64,000 nucleotides of DNA from Neorhizobium galegae (GCF_017877055.1 NZ_JAGIPG010000002.1:1674001-1738000); one strand, 5' to 3'; shown: positions 39,258-48,068, counted from the first letter of the stretch. Program-made: numbers and translations. Notes: generated from the sequence alone by a model not told the origin.

Positions 39258-40570
39258 GCGGTGATCTTTTCGCGCCGAAGGTTCCGGAAGAGGTCGCCAA
39301 CCGGCGGCCGCTTGCCGACCGCCTGCGGCCGAAGTCGCTCGCCGAAGTCACCGGCCAGCCGCATTTGACGGGCGAGGACGGCGCGCTGCGGCGGATGATC
39401 GATAGCGGCTCGCTCGGTTCGATGATCTTCTGGGGTCCGCCCGGCACCGGCAAGACCACGGTGGCGCGGCTGCTTTCGGGCGAGGCGGGGCTTGCCTTCG
39501 AGCAGATCTCGGCGATCTTCTCCGGCGTCGCCGATCTCAAGAAGGTCTTCGAGACCGCACGCCTGCGCCGAATGGACGGGCGCCAGACGCTGCTCTTCGT
39601 CGATGAGATCCATCGCTTCAACCGCGCCCAGCAGGACAGTTTCCTGCCCGTCATGGAGGATGGCACCGTCATCCTGGTCGGCGCCACCACCGAAAACCCG
39701 AGCTTCGAACTCAACGCCGCTCTCCTGTCGCGGGCCCGGGTGCTGACCTTCCGCAGCCATGACGAGGAAAGCCTGAGCGAGCTTCTCACCCGAGCCGAAC
39801 AGGCCGAAGGCAAGCCGCTGCCGCTCGACGAGGATGCGCGTGCCAGCCTGATCCGCATGGCCGATGGCGACGGCCGCGCGGTGCTGACGCTTGCCGAAGA
39901 AGTCTGGCGCGCCGCGCGGGAAGGGGAGGTCTTCGATACGACGGGTCTCACCCAGATCGTCCAGCGCCGTGCTCCGGTCTATGACAAGGCGCAGGACGGG
40001 CATTACAATCTGATCTCGGCGCTCCACAAGTCTGTGCGCGGTTCCGATCCCGATGCTGCGCTCTATTATCTGGCCCGCATGTTCGATGCCGGCGAGGATC
40101 CGCTTTATCTCGGCCGCCGGCTGGTGCGCATGGCGGTCGAGGATATCGGCCTTGCCGATCCGCAGGCGCTGGTCGTCTGCAATGCCGCCAAGGACGCCTA
40201 TGACTATCTCGGTTCGCCGGAAGGGGAGCTGGCCTTTGCGCAGGCCTGCGTCTATCTGGCGACCGCGCCGAAATCCAACGCGGTCTATACCGCCTTCAAG
40301 GCCGCCACCCGGGCCGCCAAGGAAAACGGTTCGCTGCTGCCGCCCAAGCATATCCTGAATGCCCCGACCAAGCTGATGAAGGGCGAGGGATATGGCGACG
40401 GGTACCGCTACGACCACGACGAGCCGGATGCTTTTTCAGGTCAGGATTATTTTCCGGAGAAAATGGGCCGGCAGACATTCTACGATCCGCCTGAACGCGG
40501 TTTCGAGCGTGACATCCGCAAGCGGCTCGACTGGTGGGCCAAGCTTCGCAAGGAACGAAACCCCAAGTAG
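39254..40570 (+). CDS. rarA: Replication-associated recombination protein A (AAA+ ATPase)
   Basis: RarA (MgsA) acts at stalled replication forks with SSB and RecA. The 438 residues have Walker A GPPGTGKTT and Walker B LLFVDEIHRFN in the AAA+ domain, followed by the tetramerisation domain with QDGHYNLISALHKSVRGSD and the family end region. It starts within the stop codon of the protease gene (ATGA), so the two are cotranslated despite unrelated roles. Confidence 0.96.
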   Translation: MSGDLFAPKVPEEVANRRPLADRLRPKSLAEVTGQPHLTGEDGALRRMIDSGSLGSMIFWGPPGTGKTTVARLLSGEAGLAFEQISAIFSGVADLKKVFETARLRRMDGRQTLLFVDEIHRFNRAQQDSFLPVMEDGTVILVGATTENPSFELNAALLSRARVLTFRSHDEESLSELLTRAEQAEGKPLPLDEDARASLIRMADGDGRAVLTLAEEVWRAAREGEVFDTTGLTQIVQRRAPVYDKAQDGHYNLISALHKSVRGSDPDAALYYLARMFDAGEDPLYLGRRLVRMAVEDIGLADPQALVVCNAAKDAYDYLGSPEGELAFAQACVYLATAPKSNAVYTAFKAATRAAKENGSLLPPKHILNAPTKLMKGEGYGDGYRYDHDEPDAFSGQDYFPEKMGRQTFYDPPERGFERDIRKRLDWWAKLRKERNPK

Positions 40571-40588
40571 ATCCTCTGCTGAAACCGA

Positions 40589-40903
40589 TCAGGAGGCCTG
40601 TTTCTGGGCCAGGACATTGGCTGGCGCCCCGATCAGCCTGACGGAAGATTCCGCCAGCCCGTGGTGGCCTTCCATGTCCACGATGACGTGCCAGTGGCCA
40701 GCCTCGGGGATCACCAGACGGATAGGGGATCGCTTGGCAACGCCCCCGACATATTTGAAATCAAGCAGTTCGGTAAAGCGCTGAAAATTGGCAGCGTTCA
40801 TCAGGCGCACGTTATTCACCGCATTCAACGTCACCTCGATCGTCGTCCCCGCGCGCTGCGGTTTGAGATCGTAGTGGGTAAAGCGGAAATTCGGGACGGC
40901 CAT
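40589..40903 (-). CDS. DUF1883 family small protein
   Basis: The 104-residue product (MAVPNFRFTHYDLKPQRAGT) matches DUF1883: TIEVTLNAVNNVRLMNAANF, then KYVGGVAKRSPIRLVIPEAGHWHVIVDMEG. The small beta-rich fold and GHWHV motif are diagnostic, but function is unknown; in other proteins this domain is fused to TIR domains. The start at 40903 is chosen because GAGG lies eight bases before it; the ATG at 40936 lacks a ribosome site. It converges on rarA with only 18 bases between them. Confidence 0.8.
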   Translation of the reverse strand: MAVPNFRFTHYDLKPQRAGTTIEVTLNAVNNVRLMNAANFQRFTELLDFKYVGGVAKRSPIRLVIPEAGHWHVIVDMEGHHGLAESSVRLIGAPANVLAQKQAS

Positions 40904-40941
40904 TCCTGCCTCATTGATGCCAGCATAGAAGTTCATCAATC

Positions 40942-40959
40942 TTAACGATGTGTCGTTAA
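40942..40959. promoter_or_regulatory. Small dyad upstream of the DUF1883 gene
   Basis: TTAACGA (40942-40948) and TCGTTAA (40953-40959) form an inverted repeat 39 bases upstream of the DUF1883 start. It could be an operator or a hairpin. There is no matching protein known. Confidence 0.35.
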
Positions 40960-40989
40960 CGAATGGTGGAACATTGCAGTTACCTATGT

Positions 40990-41145
40990 GTTTAGTTCTC
41001 TGAAGACCAACTTCAGCCGGCACAATCCCCATGCCGCGCCGAAGACAATTAGGCGGCTTTCTTCCCCTGCAGCCGCCGCACAAGAATAGTATTTTGACCT
41101 CCAATCTGCCTGTCCCGCCGTCTCCTCGCGGCGGGATTTTCTTTG
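40990..41145 (+). ncRNA. Candidate small RNA or leader with terminator, C-rich loops
   Basis: On the + strand three hairpins follow one another: CTGAAG/CTTCAG (41000-41016), GGCGGCT/AGCCGCC (41052-41077) with a C-rich loop containing CTTCCCC, and TCCCGCCG/CGGCGGGA (41113-41136) with loop TCTCCTCG followed by TTTTCTTT. The last is a clear intrinsic terminator 107 bases before the hydrolase ATG, with no + strand gene ending before it. The C-rich loops resemble anti-Shine-Dalgarno loops of rhizobial small RNAs. It could instead be an attenuator of the hydrolase gene. No convincing promoter was found. Confidence 0.4.
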
Positions 41146-41249
41146 CGTCAGGAATTTTTGGCGTGGCAAGAATTTTGGCGTGGATTGTCGGCCCACGCCC
41201 TTCCACTCCGTCCTTGGGGCATCACCAACCGATCCCCGAGGAGGACGTC

Positions 41250-42191
41250 ATGTCGACCAGGATATTCGCTACCGCAATTGCGGCCTTTGCCGCATCCTTC
41301 GTTCCGGCATTCGCCGAAGCGCAGGAGCCGAAATCGGCCGCACCGCAGGCGACCCTCGCCGAGCCATCGAAGAAGGGTCATGTCGAGGCCGGCGGCATCA
41401 GCTATTATTACGAGATCCGCGGGGAGGGTGAACCGCTCCTGCTGCTCCATGGCGGTCTCGGCTCCGTCGATATGTTCGCACCGATCATGCCGGCGCTGAC
41501 GGAGCACCGCCAGGTCATCGCCGTCGACCTGCAGGGCCATGGCCGCACCTCGCTCGGCAAGCGTCCGATCAGCCTGGAAGCCATGGGCGCCGACATGAGC
41601 AAGATTGTCTCCGAGCTCGGCTATCGCCAGGTCGATGTGATGGGTTATTCCATGGGCGGCGGCATCGCCCTGCAGATGGCGGCTCAGGCGCCGGAAAAAG
41701 TACGGCGGCTCGTCATAGCCTCGGCGCCGTTCGCCAAAAGCGGCTTCTTTCCTGAAATGATCCCGCAGCAGGAGTCCGTCACCGGTGCCATGGCCGAGAT
41801 GATGAAGGACACGCCGATGTTCATCTCCTACAAGGCCGTGGCTCCGGACGTCTCCGAATTCCCGCGGCTTCTCGATGCGATGGGTGATCTGATGCGCCGG
41901 GATTACGATTTCTCCGATGCGGTCGCCAAGCTGACCATGCCGGTCATGCTGGTCTTCGGCGACAGCGACATGGTACGCCCGGAGCATATCGTCCAGTTTT
42001 ATCAGAAGCTCGGCGGCGGCCTGAAGGATGCAGGCTGGATGCGGGAGAACATGCCGAAGAACCGGCTGGCGATCCTGCCCGATCTCACCCATTACGAAGC
42101 ATTCGCATCGCCCGCCCTGGCGTCGACCGTGCTGCCTTTCCTGGACGGCAAGAGCAACGCGCCGAACTGGGCGGAGCAGGTGAAGAAGTAA
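41250..42191 (+). CDS. Secreted alpha/beta-fold hydrolase
   Basis: The 313-residue protein starts at ATG 41250 with GAGGAGG upstream and has a signal peptide (MSTRIFATAIAAFAASFVPA, cleavage near AFA-EAQ), so it is probably periplasmic. The alpha/beta hydrolase fold shows LLLLHGGLGS (oxyanion loop), the nucleophile elbow GYSMGG with Ser134, a late acid in VFGDSDMV and a C-terminal histidine in LTHYEAF. The substrate is unknown; esterase or lactonase activity is plausible from the family only. Confidence 0.87.
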   Translation: MSTRIFATAIAAFAASFVPAFAEAQEPKSAAPQATLAEPSKKGHVEAGGISYYYEIRGEGEPLLLLHGGLGSVDMFAPIMPALTEHRQVIAVDLQGHGRTSLGKRPISLEAMGADMSKIVSELGYRQVDVMGYSMGGGIALQMAAQAPEKVRRLVIASAPFAKSGFFPEMIPQQESVTGAMAEMMKDTPMFISYKAVAPDVSEFPRLLDAMGDLMRRDYDFSDAVAKLTMPVMLVFGDSDMVRPEHIVQFYQKLGGGLKDAGWMRENMPKNRLAILPDLTHYEAFASPALASTVLPFLDGKSNAPNWAEQVKK

Positions 42192-42206
42192 ATCATAGGC
42201 AATGCT

Positions 42207-42228
42207 ATGCCGGCCGAAAGGCTGGCAT
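42207..42228. terminator. Bidirectional hairpin between converging genes
   Basis: Bases 42207-42215 pair with 42220-42228 (one G-T pair) around a GAAA loop, between the hydrolase stop and the converging reductase stop. No long T-run on either side. Confidence 0.4.
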
Positions 42229-42286
42229 GGGCTGCGGTTTCAAGCACTTGCCGGCATCTGCGGAATCTCGTTCGGAAAGACTTGAA

Positions 42287-43288
42287 TCAGTTTCTGAGGT
42301 TTTCGCGGTCCAGCTGGACGGTCAGCGCCAGCACCGTCTCGCAGGTCGGTGTCGGCACGCCGGCGAGCTTGCCGAGCGCCACCACCATGCCGGTCAGCGG
42401 CACGATCTCCAGCGCCTTGCCGGCAAGCAGGTCCTGCAGCATCGAGGTCCTGACCGGACCGAAACCACCCGACCGGTTAAGCTGTTCGTCGACGCTGCCG
42501 CTGAAGACCGCGCCGAGCGCCTCGCCGACTGCCCTGGTTTCGGTCATCACCTTGCCGATCTGTGCGGCGAGCGGCGCATTGTCCATGATGCTGTTCATCC
42601 GGCCTCGGGTAAGCGCACTGATCGGGTTGTAGGCGGCATTGCCCATCAGTTTGGTCCAGATCGCATCGCGGATACGCTCGGTCGGAATGATATTGAGGCC
42701 GGCGCGTCCAAGAAGCTCGCAGATCGACGCCAGGTCCGGCGAAAGCGCGCCGGAAGGTTCGCCGAGGAAAAAGCGGCCGTCGCCATTGAGGCGAATGGTG
42801 CCGGGCTCGGTGACCTCGGCGCCCTGATAGGCGACGCAGCCGATAACGCGTTCCGGGCCGACCAGCCGCCAGAGCTTGCCTTCCGGATCAAGTTCCGGGA
42901 GCTGTCGTTCCGCATGCCCGCTTTCGGAATCCCGATGGAAATACCACCAGGGAATGCCGTTGAGGATCATGATGACCCGCGTGCCTTCCTTGAGAAGGCC
43001 GGCAAGGCCCTCGGCCGCACCCGCAAGCTGGTGTCCTTTGAGACCGGTGACGATCAGGTCCTGTTTCGGCAGCTCCGACGGGTCGCTGGTGGCGGTGACA
43101 CGCGCATGGAGCGGCGCGGCATCGCCGCCCCGTTCGACGGTCAGGCCGTTTTCGCGAATGGCGGCAAGATGTGCGCCGCGCGCCACGACGGAGACATTCG
43201 CCTCCGCGCCGAGACCGCTCGCGATCTTCGTCGCGAACGCGCCGCCGAGAGCGCCGGCCCCATAGATGCAGATATTCCTGATGGTCAT
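42287..43288 (-). CDS. 2-dehydropantoate 2-reductase family protein
   Basis: This 333-residue enzyme has an N-terminal Rossmann fold (NICIYGAGALGGAFA) for NADPH and the ketopantoate reductase C-terminal helical domain with KLMGNAAYNPISALTRG. True PanE reduces 2-dehydropantoate to pantoate for coenzyme A; rhizobia usually have several paralogues, so the substrate is not certain and no symbol is assigned. The segment WYFHRDSESGHAERQLPELDPEG is longer than in E. coli PanE. It is transcribed alone. Confidence 0.88.
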   Translation of the reverse strand: MTIRNICIYGAGALGGAFATKIASGLGAEANVSVVARGAHLAAIRENGLTVERGGDAAPLHARVTATSDPSELPKQDLIVTGLKGHQLAGAAEGLAGLLKEGTRVIMILNGIPWWYFHRDSESGHAERQLPELDPEGKLWRLVGPERVIGCVAYQGAEVTEPGTIRLNGDGRFFLGEPSGALSPDLASICELLGRAGLNIIPTERIRDAIWTKLMGNAAYNPISALTRGRMNSIMDNAPLAAQIGKVMTETRAVGEALGAVFSGSVDEQLNRSGGFGPVRTSMLQDLLAGKALEIVPLTGMVVALGKLAGVPTPTCETVLALTVQLDRENLRN

Positions 43289-43368
43289 GATGTCCTCGCC
43301 AGAGCTGTATGCGGTGCGGTAGGTCTAGGACATCTTCGGCGCGCGGGCGAACGAGTTTTTGTGATGGA

Positions 43369-43587
43369 TCAATGGGCCCAGCTGTCGGACACGAGCTCTG
43401 TCCGGCGAAGCTCGTCGATCGCCGTGACGGCGTCCTCCACCGACCAGCCGGCCTTGACGGCGGCGGCGATCATCTTGATCTCCGCCTCCTCTTCGAGCGC
43501 AAGAAAGAGCGGTTCGAGAGCCTCCTGAACGGTGAGGATATGGTCATCCGGCGGGGCGATGGACGTACGTGCGGCGGACGTAGGCAT
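43369..43587 (-). CDS. Small helical protein of unknown function
   Basis: The 72-residue protein (MPTSAARTSIAPPDDHILTV) is acidic and almost wholly helical: VQEALEPLFLALEEEAEIKM followed by AAAVKAGWSVEDAVTAIDEL. The second helix pair looks like a small UBA/CUE-like or regulator-type bundle, which is only an impression. A longer in-frame opening reaches 44079 but crosses ftsZ on the other strand and is not real. GGAG lies 11 bases before the ATG. It lies between the reductase and ftsZ genes, and no function is assigned. Confidence 0.65.
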   Translation of the reverse strand: MPTSAARTSIAPPDDHILTVQEALEPLFLALEEEAEIKMIAAAVKAGWSVEDAVTAIDELRRTELVSDSWAH

Positions 43588-43804
43588 GATACGCTGGGCT
43601 CCTCTCTCTTTTGTGATCGAATCCTCACAATTGCTGTAACCGAAAAAGGTTCCACGCAACTGTGGAAAATTTCTTTCGGCGGCTTTCTGTGCAGCGAAGC
43701 TTGTTCTTTCGCCAAGCCTCTGCCTTGTTGCCCAGCTAAAATACATGTGATTCGGGTGCCACCAGGCCGCCCGCCCGGCGGGTGCCGATGCCAAGGAGAT
43801 TGCG

Positions 43805-44830
43805 ATGACGGACGGCAAGAAATACCAGATCACCGAAATGCGGCCGAAGATCACCGTGATCGGCGTCGGCGGCGGCGGCGGCAACGCCATCAACAACATG
43901 ATCGCCGAGGAGCTGGAGGGCGTCGATTTCATCGCCGCCAATACCGACGCGCAGGTTCTCGCAACGTCCAAGGCATCGCGGCGTATCCAGCTCGGCGCCC
44001 ATGTGACCGAAGGCCTCGGCGCAGGCTCGCTGCCGGAGATCGGCCGGGCTGCCGCGGAAGAGTCGATCGATGAGATCATGGATCATCTCTCCGGCTCGCA
44101 TATGTGCTTCGTGACGGCCGGCATGGGCGGCGGCACAGGCACCGGTGCCGCGCCGGTCATCGCCCACGCCGCCCGCAATGCCGGTATCCTCACCGTCGGC
44201 GTTGTCACCAAGCCCTTCACCTTCGAAGGCAACCGCCGCATGAAGACGGCCGATGCCGGCATCGAGGAACTGCGCCGCGCTGCCGATACCGTCATCGTCA
44301 TCCCGAACCAGAACCTGTTCCGCATCGCCGATGCCAAGACCACGTTTGCCGACGCGTTCATGACCGCCGACAAGGTGCTGTTCGCCGGCGTCGGCTGCAT
44401 TACCGACCTGATCGTCAAAGAAGGCCTCATCAACCTCGATTTCGCCGACGTCAAATCGGTGATGAAGGGCATGGGCCGGGCGATGATGGGCACCGGCGAA
44501 GCCTCCGGCGACGGCCGCGCACTGCTCGCCGCCGAAGCCGCGATCGCCAACCCGCTGCTCGACGACATCTCGATGAAGGGTGCCAAGGGCGTGCTGATCT
44601 CGATCTCCGGCGGTTCCGACATGACGCTGTTCGAGGTGGACGAAGCGGCAAGCCGCATCCGCGACGAGGTCATGGACGATGCCGATATCGTTGTCGGCGC
44701 GATCTTCGACCGCAGCCTGGACGGCAAGTTCCGGGTCTCGGTGGTGGCGACCGGCCTCGATGGCGGCGAGGCGGGCGTGGCTCCGGGCACTCCGGCGGAC
44801 ATGCCGCCTTACCAGCGCACGCTGCAGTAA
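43805..44830 (+). CDS. Short FtsZ-type tubulin homologue (FtsZ2-like)
   Basis: The 341-residue GTPase has the tubulin signature [10 protein letters not shown] and the N-terminal [18 protein letters not shown]; the T7-loop region [11 protein letters not shown] is also present. It stops at about the end of the globular domain ([15 protein letters not shown]) and lacks the long linker and the conserved C-terminal peptide that bind FtsA and other division proteins. Sinorhizobium meliloti has a similar truncated FtsZ2 beside a full FtsZ1. The main ftsZ with ddl/ftsQA is not in the window. A GGAGATTGCG ribosome site precedes the ATG. Confidence 0.92.
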   Translation: MTDGKKYQITEMRPKITVIGVGGGGGNAINNMIAEELEGVDFIAANTDAQVLATSKASRRIQLGAHVTEGLGAGSLPEIGRAAAEESIDEIMDHLSGSHMCFVTAGMGGGTGTGAAPVIAHAARNAGILTVGVVTKPFTFEGNRRMKTADAGIEELRRAADTVIVIPNQNLFRIADAKTTFADAFMTADKVLFAGVGCITDLIVKEGLINLDFADVKSVMKGMGRAMMGTGEASGDGRALLAAEAAIANPLLDDISMKGAKGVLISISGGSDMTLFEVDEAASRIRDEVMDDADIVVGAIFDRSLDGKFRVSVVATGLDGGEAGVAPGTPADMPPYQRTLQ

Positions 44831-44866
44831 GGTCCCGACTTCCGAGCGGAAGACCGTTCCAATCAG

Positions 44867-44901
44867 AACCTTCCGGCGGTTGTGCTGCCGGAAGGTTTTT
44901 T
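44867..44901 (+). terminator. Terminator after the short ftsZ
   Basis: An 11-bp perfect stem (44867-44877 with 44887-44897) runs into six T residues. It ends the ftsZ2-like transcript 36 bases after the stop. Confidence 0.92.
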
Positions 44902-44981
44902 CTTTTGCTTCCGCCGTCTTCCCTTTGTCATCCGTCGCGGATATAGCTCGCCGCCCAACCGACGATTGAGAGGAGACGAGC

Positions 44982-45767
44982 ATGGATGCGACTGTTGTCG
45001 GCGCCCATTGGGAGAGCAATGCCGAGACCTGGACGATCTATTCGCGGGCCGGTTACGACAAATATCGGGATGCGCTGAACACGCCGGCCTTTCTCGACAT
45101 GCTGCCGCCGGTTGCCGGATTGAAGGGCCTGGATCTCGGCTGCGGCGAGGGCACCAATACCCGCGAAGTCGCCCGGCGCGGGGCAGAGATGACCGGCCTC
45201 GACATCGCCCCGACCTTCATCCGCTATGCCCGCGAAACCGGGGAGAGCGAACCGCTCGGCATTACTTACGTGCTCGGCGACGGGCAGGGGATCGACTTTC
45301 CGGACGAGAGTTTCGATTTCGTCACCGCCTTCATGTCGATGATGGACATGGCCGACCAGCGCCAGGTGCTGAAGGGCGTTTATCGTGTCCTGAAGCCCGG
45401 CGGTTTCCTGCAGTTCTCGATCCTGCATCCTTGCTTCGTGCCGCCGACGCGGAAAAATATCCGCGATGAGACGGGCGAGGCGGTGGCCGTGCAGGTGGCC
45501 GACTATTTCGACGAGACGGACGGGCGGATCGAGCGCTGGCTGTTTTCGGAAATTCCCGCCGAGGAGCGGGCGAAGCTGACGCAGTTTTCGGTGCCGCGGT
45601 TCCACCGGACGCTGACCACCTGGGTTTCGATGATCGTCGAGACGGGGCTGGTGATCGAGGCGTTCGGCGAGCCGATGGCGTCGGAAGAGCTGGCGCTGGC
45701 AGAACCGGTCGTCGCCGATACCCGCGTTGCGCCGATCTTCCTGCATATCCGCGCCGGCAAGCCTTGA
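44982..45767 (+). CDS. Class I SAM-dependent methyltransferase
   Basis: The 261-residue protein has methyltransferase motif I GLDLGCGEGTNTREVARRGA, the acidic motif II (MTGLDIAP) and VLKPGGFLQFSILHP typical of UbiE/type-11 enzymes. The substrate is not evident. GAGGAGACGAGC precedes the ATG. The gene appears to stand alone; its 3' end converges on the membrane protein gene with a shared stem-loop. Confidence 0.87.
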   Translation: MDATVVGAHWESNAETWTIYSRAGYDKYRDALNTPAFLDMLPPVAGLKGLDLGCGEGTNTREVARRGAEMTGLDIAPTFIRYARETGESEPLGITYVLGDGQGIDFPDESFDFVTAFMSMMDMADQRQVLKGVYRVLKPGGFLQFSILHPCFVPPTRKNIRDETGEAVAVQVADYFDETDGRIERWLFSEIPAEERAKLTQFSVPRFHRTLTTWVSMIVETGLVIEAFGEPMASEELALAEPVVADTRVAPIFLHIRAGKP

Positions 45768-45771
45768 GACG

Positions 45772-45804
45772 AAAAAGAGCGGCCACGCTCTCGCATGGCC
45801 GCTC
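45772..45804 (-). terminator. Terminator between converging genes
   Basis: GAGCGGCCA (45777-45785) pairs with TGGCCGCTC (45796-45804). On the minus strand the stem is followed by TTTTTC, so it mainly ends the membrane protein transcript; it also lies just after the methyltransferase stop. Confidence 0.8.
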
Positions 45805-45821
45805 GATCATGATCGTGGCGG

Positions 45822-46754
45822 TTAGTAGCGCGTCGCGACGAGCAGGTCTTCTTCCTCGTCCCGCTGACGGCCGCCGAGTGCGGCGGCGGCACAGGAGATA
45901 AACGCGCCGACGAGCAGCGACAGCGAGCCGACCAGCGCCGTGGTGGCGGCTGCCTTGCGGGCCTCGTCCGCGGCCTGCTGGGCTGCGACCTTGGCATCCT
46001 CGATCCGCTTCAGGACCGCATCGACGCGAGCGCGGGCATCCTGCGGCGAAAGGCCGGTGCGGGAAGCGACGATGGTTGCCAGATAAGCCTTGTCGTCTTC
46101 CGGCACGCCGCCCTGGACGGCGCCGTTGAGAAGAATGCGCGACACTTCCGCGGTTGCGGCCGTGTTGTCGTTCTGGGCGCGGGCCTGGGCCTGCTGCGGA
46201 CGCAGGAGCGCATCGGTGAAGTAGGAGGTTGCCATGTCGGTGCCGCCCGAGGACGAATTGCCCGAGGACGAATTGTCGGAGGCTGCCGCCGCTGCCGAAC
46301 CCGCAACGCCGGCGGTCGCTGCCGCCGAACCGACCGCCTGAGCGCCGGCGCCGGCCAGCGAACCGAGCGACGAAGCAAGGAAGCCCGCGACGAAGACGGT
46401 GGCGACGGCCCAGGACACGAAACCGTGGGCGGTATCGCGGAAGAACACCTCGTCGGTGTGGACTGCGGCCCATTTGGTGCGCAGCCGGCCGGTCAGATAT
46501 CCGCCGAGCGCGGCCGACAGCCATTGCACCACCACCAGCCAGATCGCCGCGCTGATGCCGACGGTCGCAGCCGAGCTGCTTTCACCCGACCAGGGAGAGA
46601 TCATGGTGAGGCCGAGACCGGAACCGAAAAGGATGAGGATGAGGCTGATGCCGATGGCGGCGACCGCGCCGCCGATGATCGGCCCCCATGCGATCGCGGA
46701 TTTTGACGACTCCACCGGAGTTGCGATCGCGGAGCCTGTGGATGAAATTGGCAT
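45822..46754 (-). CDS. Multi-span membrane protein of unknown function
   Basis: The 310-residue protein has several membrane segments: AIAWGPIIGGAVAAIGISLI, ISAAIWLVVVQWLSAALGGY, GFVSWAVATVFVAGFLASSL and a C-terminal helix VGSLSLLVGAFISCAAAALG. A long alanine/serine-rich periplasmic or cytoplasmic middle (about 120-270) separates the third and last helices. Similar rhizobial proteins are sometimes called PhnA-like, which is not a supported function. The start at 46754 has GAGGAGG upstream that overlaps the stop of the 25-residue micro-gene, so translation is probably coupled. Confidence 0.78.
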   Translation of the reverse strand: MPISSTGSAIATPVESSKSAIAWGPIIGGAVAAIGISLILILFGSGLGLTMISPWSGESSSAATVGISAAIWLVVVQWLSAALGGYLTGRLRTKWAAVHTDEVFFRDTAHGFVSWAVATVFVAGFLASSLGSLAGAGAQAVGSAAATAGVAGSAAAAASDNSSSGNSSSGGTDMATSYFTDALLRPQQAQARAQNDNTAATAEVSRILLNGAVQGGVPEDDKAYLATIVASRTGLSPQDARARVDAVLKRIEDAKVAAQQAADEARKAAATTALVGSLSLLVGAFISCAAAALGGRQRDEEEDLLVATRY

Positions 46755-46765
46755 GTTTCGCCTCC

Positions 46766-46843
46766 TCAACGCATGAAGAGAACGAGAAGGATGACGATCG
46801 GTAGTGGAATGCCGAGAAGCCAGAGCAGAATGCCGCGTCCCAT
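46766..46843 (-). CDS. 25-residue hydrophobic micro-protein
   Basis: A minus-strand reading frame from ATG 46843 encodes 25 residues, MGRGILLWLLGIPLPIVILL followed by VLFMR. It is one membrane helix with a basic start and end. A consensus AGGAGG lies six bases upstream of the ATG, and the stop overlaps the ribosome site of the membrane protein gene (TGAGGAGG), 11 bases before that ATG. I recall very similar tiny proteins in rhizobial genomes. The perfect ribosome site, sensible composition and coupling make it probably real; it could otherwise be a leader peptide. Confidence 0.72.
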   Translation of the reverse strand: MGRGILLWLLGIPLPIVILLVLFMR

Positions 46844-47641
46844 GGTGAACCTCCTGAAAGATAACGGTTTGTTGATCTTGATTGCGTCCCTCCAACACGC
46901 CGGATGCTCTTTGGTTCCTGCGGCAGGGATATTTGCCGTTTTCCACCTCCTTGGGTTGGTTCGGTGGCCGTTCGTGCTCGGCGCGGTAGGGGAAGGGCGG
47001 GAAAGGGCATGCCGTGTCGTTCACGCGCGATGTCGCGCCGTGTCTGAAGCCTGCGATCGGACGGGGCGCTGAAAGCTGCCTCGTAAGATAGTAATAGGTG
47101 ACACCTCTCAGCGCCCCGTTCGGCGGTTATTATCCGCGACTTCGGTCCCTCTGCGATGACGGGGGTTGTGGGAACGGTTGCGTGCCCCTCCGGAGAGTGT
47201 GTCATGCACGCTCTCAGACCATGATACCGCAGGCCATGACCGCCGCCCGGCATCGTCTTCCACCTGCGCCACACAATCCGGGTTTTGAAAAACCCTCGGA
47301 CGCCGCCCGGCGCGGCCCCGATCACCCTGTGTGCCTCACAGGCACGCCCGGCGCTCCATGATGGAAAACGAAACGAGAAGTCGGTCCGACAGCTTCTCAC
47401 CCGTCCCACGTCGCCGGAGGGAGACCATTGTCCGCGAACCCCGGATGGCAGGACTTACGTCCTTTCCTATCCACCCGGCGCCGGTCCCGCCTCGCCGGCA
47501 CGCCTGCCGGTGTATCCGTGACGGAACGGGGAGATTGTAAGCACGGGTCGGGAAGGCGAGGATGAAGGGGAGGCTAAGTGCTTGATGGGGCTGACGGGGA
47601 GGTGCCGAATGTGCCCGGATAGGTCGGCGTCTGGAGTGTAG

Positions 47642-47664
47642 ATCCTCGGGTCAAGCCCGAGGAT
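47642..47664. repeat. REP-like palindrome, copy 1
   Basis: ATCCTCGGG and CCCGAGGAT pair around TCAAG. This palindrome (GATCCTCGGGTCAAGCCCGA at its core) is one I recall as widespread between genes of Rhizobiales. It begins a short tandem duplication of about 20 bases (47661-47680 and 47681-47700, 17 of 20 identical, containing GATGACGACCTTGG). Confidence 0.75.
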
Positions 47665-47735
47665 GACGACCTTGGATGTCAGATGACGACCTTGGGTGTT
47701 GTACCCTCTCCTCCGTCATCCGCCGCTCTCTCCGT

Positions 47736-47776
47736 CATCCTCGTCCTCGGGTTAAACCCGGGGATGACCCGAGGAT
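47736..47776. repeat. REP-like palindrome, copies 2-3
   Basis: CCTCGGGT (47746-47753) pairs with ACCCGAGG (47767-47774), with an internal ACCCGGGG/CCTCGGGT alternative pairing. The sequence repeats the motif of copy 1 in both orientations within 40 bases. It lies 295 bases upstream of the outer membrane protein gene. Confidence 0.7.
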
Positions 47777-48068
47777 CCAGCCACGATGCGCCCGTAGAGA
47801 GCCCCCGTTCGTGGCGATGCCGCTTCGCCCCGCATCGGCGCAGGGGGCTGCTCTCGGGACTGTTACACTTGTTGATCGGCGGCACCGCGGCAGCGGCCGG
47901 TCAGTTAAGAGAGTATTTATGAATTCGTGAAAAATGGATGGATATCTGCCGGCGGTCCGGGCCTGAGGGGCTTGGGTGGGATGACTGTGGCTGCCGCGCG
48001 ATGCGTAACCTTTTGAGTAACCGCCTGCATGTGTTTGAAATGCAGGTGCTGTACGGAGTAAGCCAACC

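Larger units (their letters stand above)
46844..48068. other. Gene-poor 1.2-kb stretch with inverted repeats
   Basis: No reading frame here is convincing: the longest minus-strand opening (to 47409) runs through the micro-gene and has proline/arginine-rich, non-family composition. It holds a 12-bp perfect inverted repeat (47061-47072 with 47108-47119), a GCCGGCA/TGCCGGT pair near 47494-47511, and the REP-like palindromes listed separately. The region may be decayed coding or mobile DNA. Confidence 0.55.

Noticed and set aside
43588..44079. Long minus-strand extension of the 72-residue gene before ftsZ
   Set aside because: It overlaps the start of ftsZ on the opposite strand and lacks sensible composition; the short form has a ribosome site.
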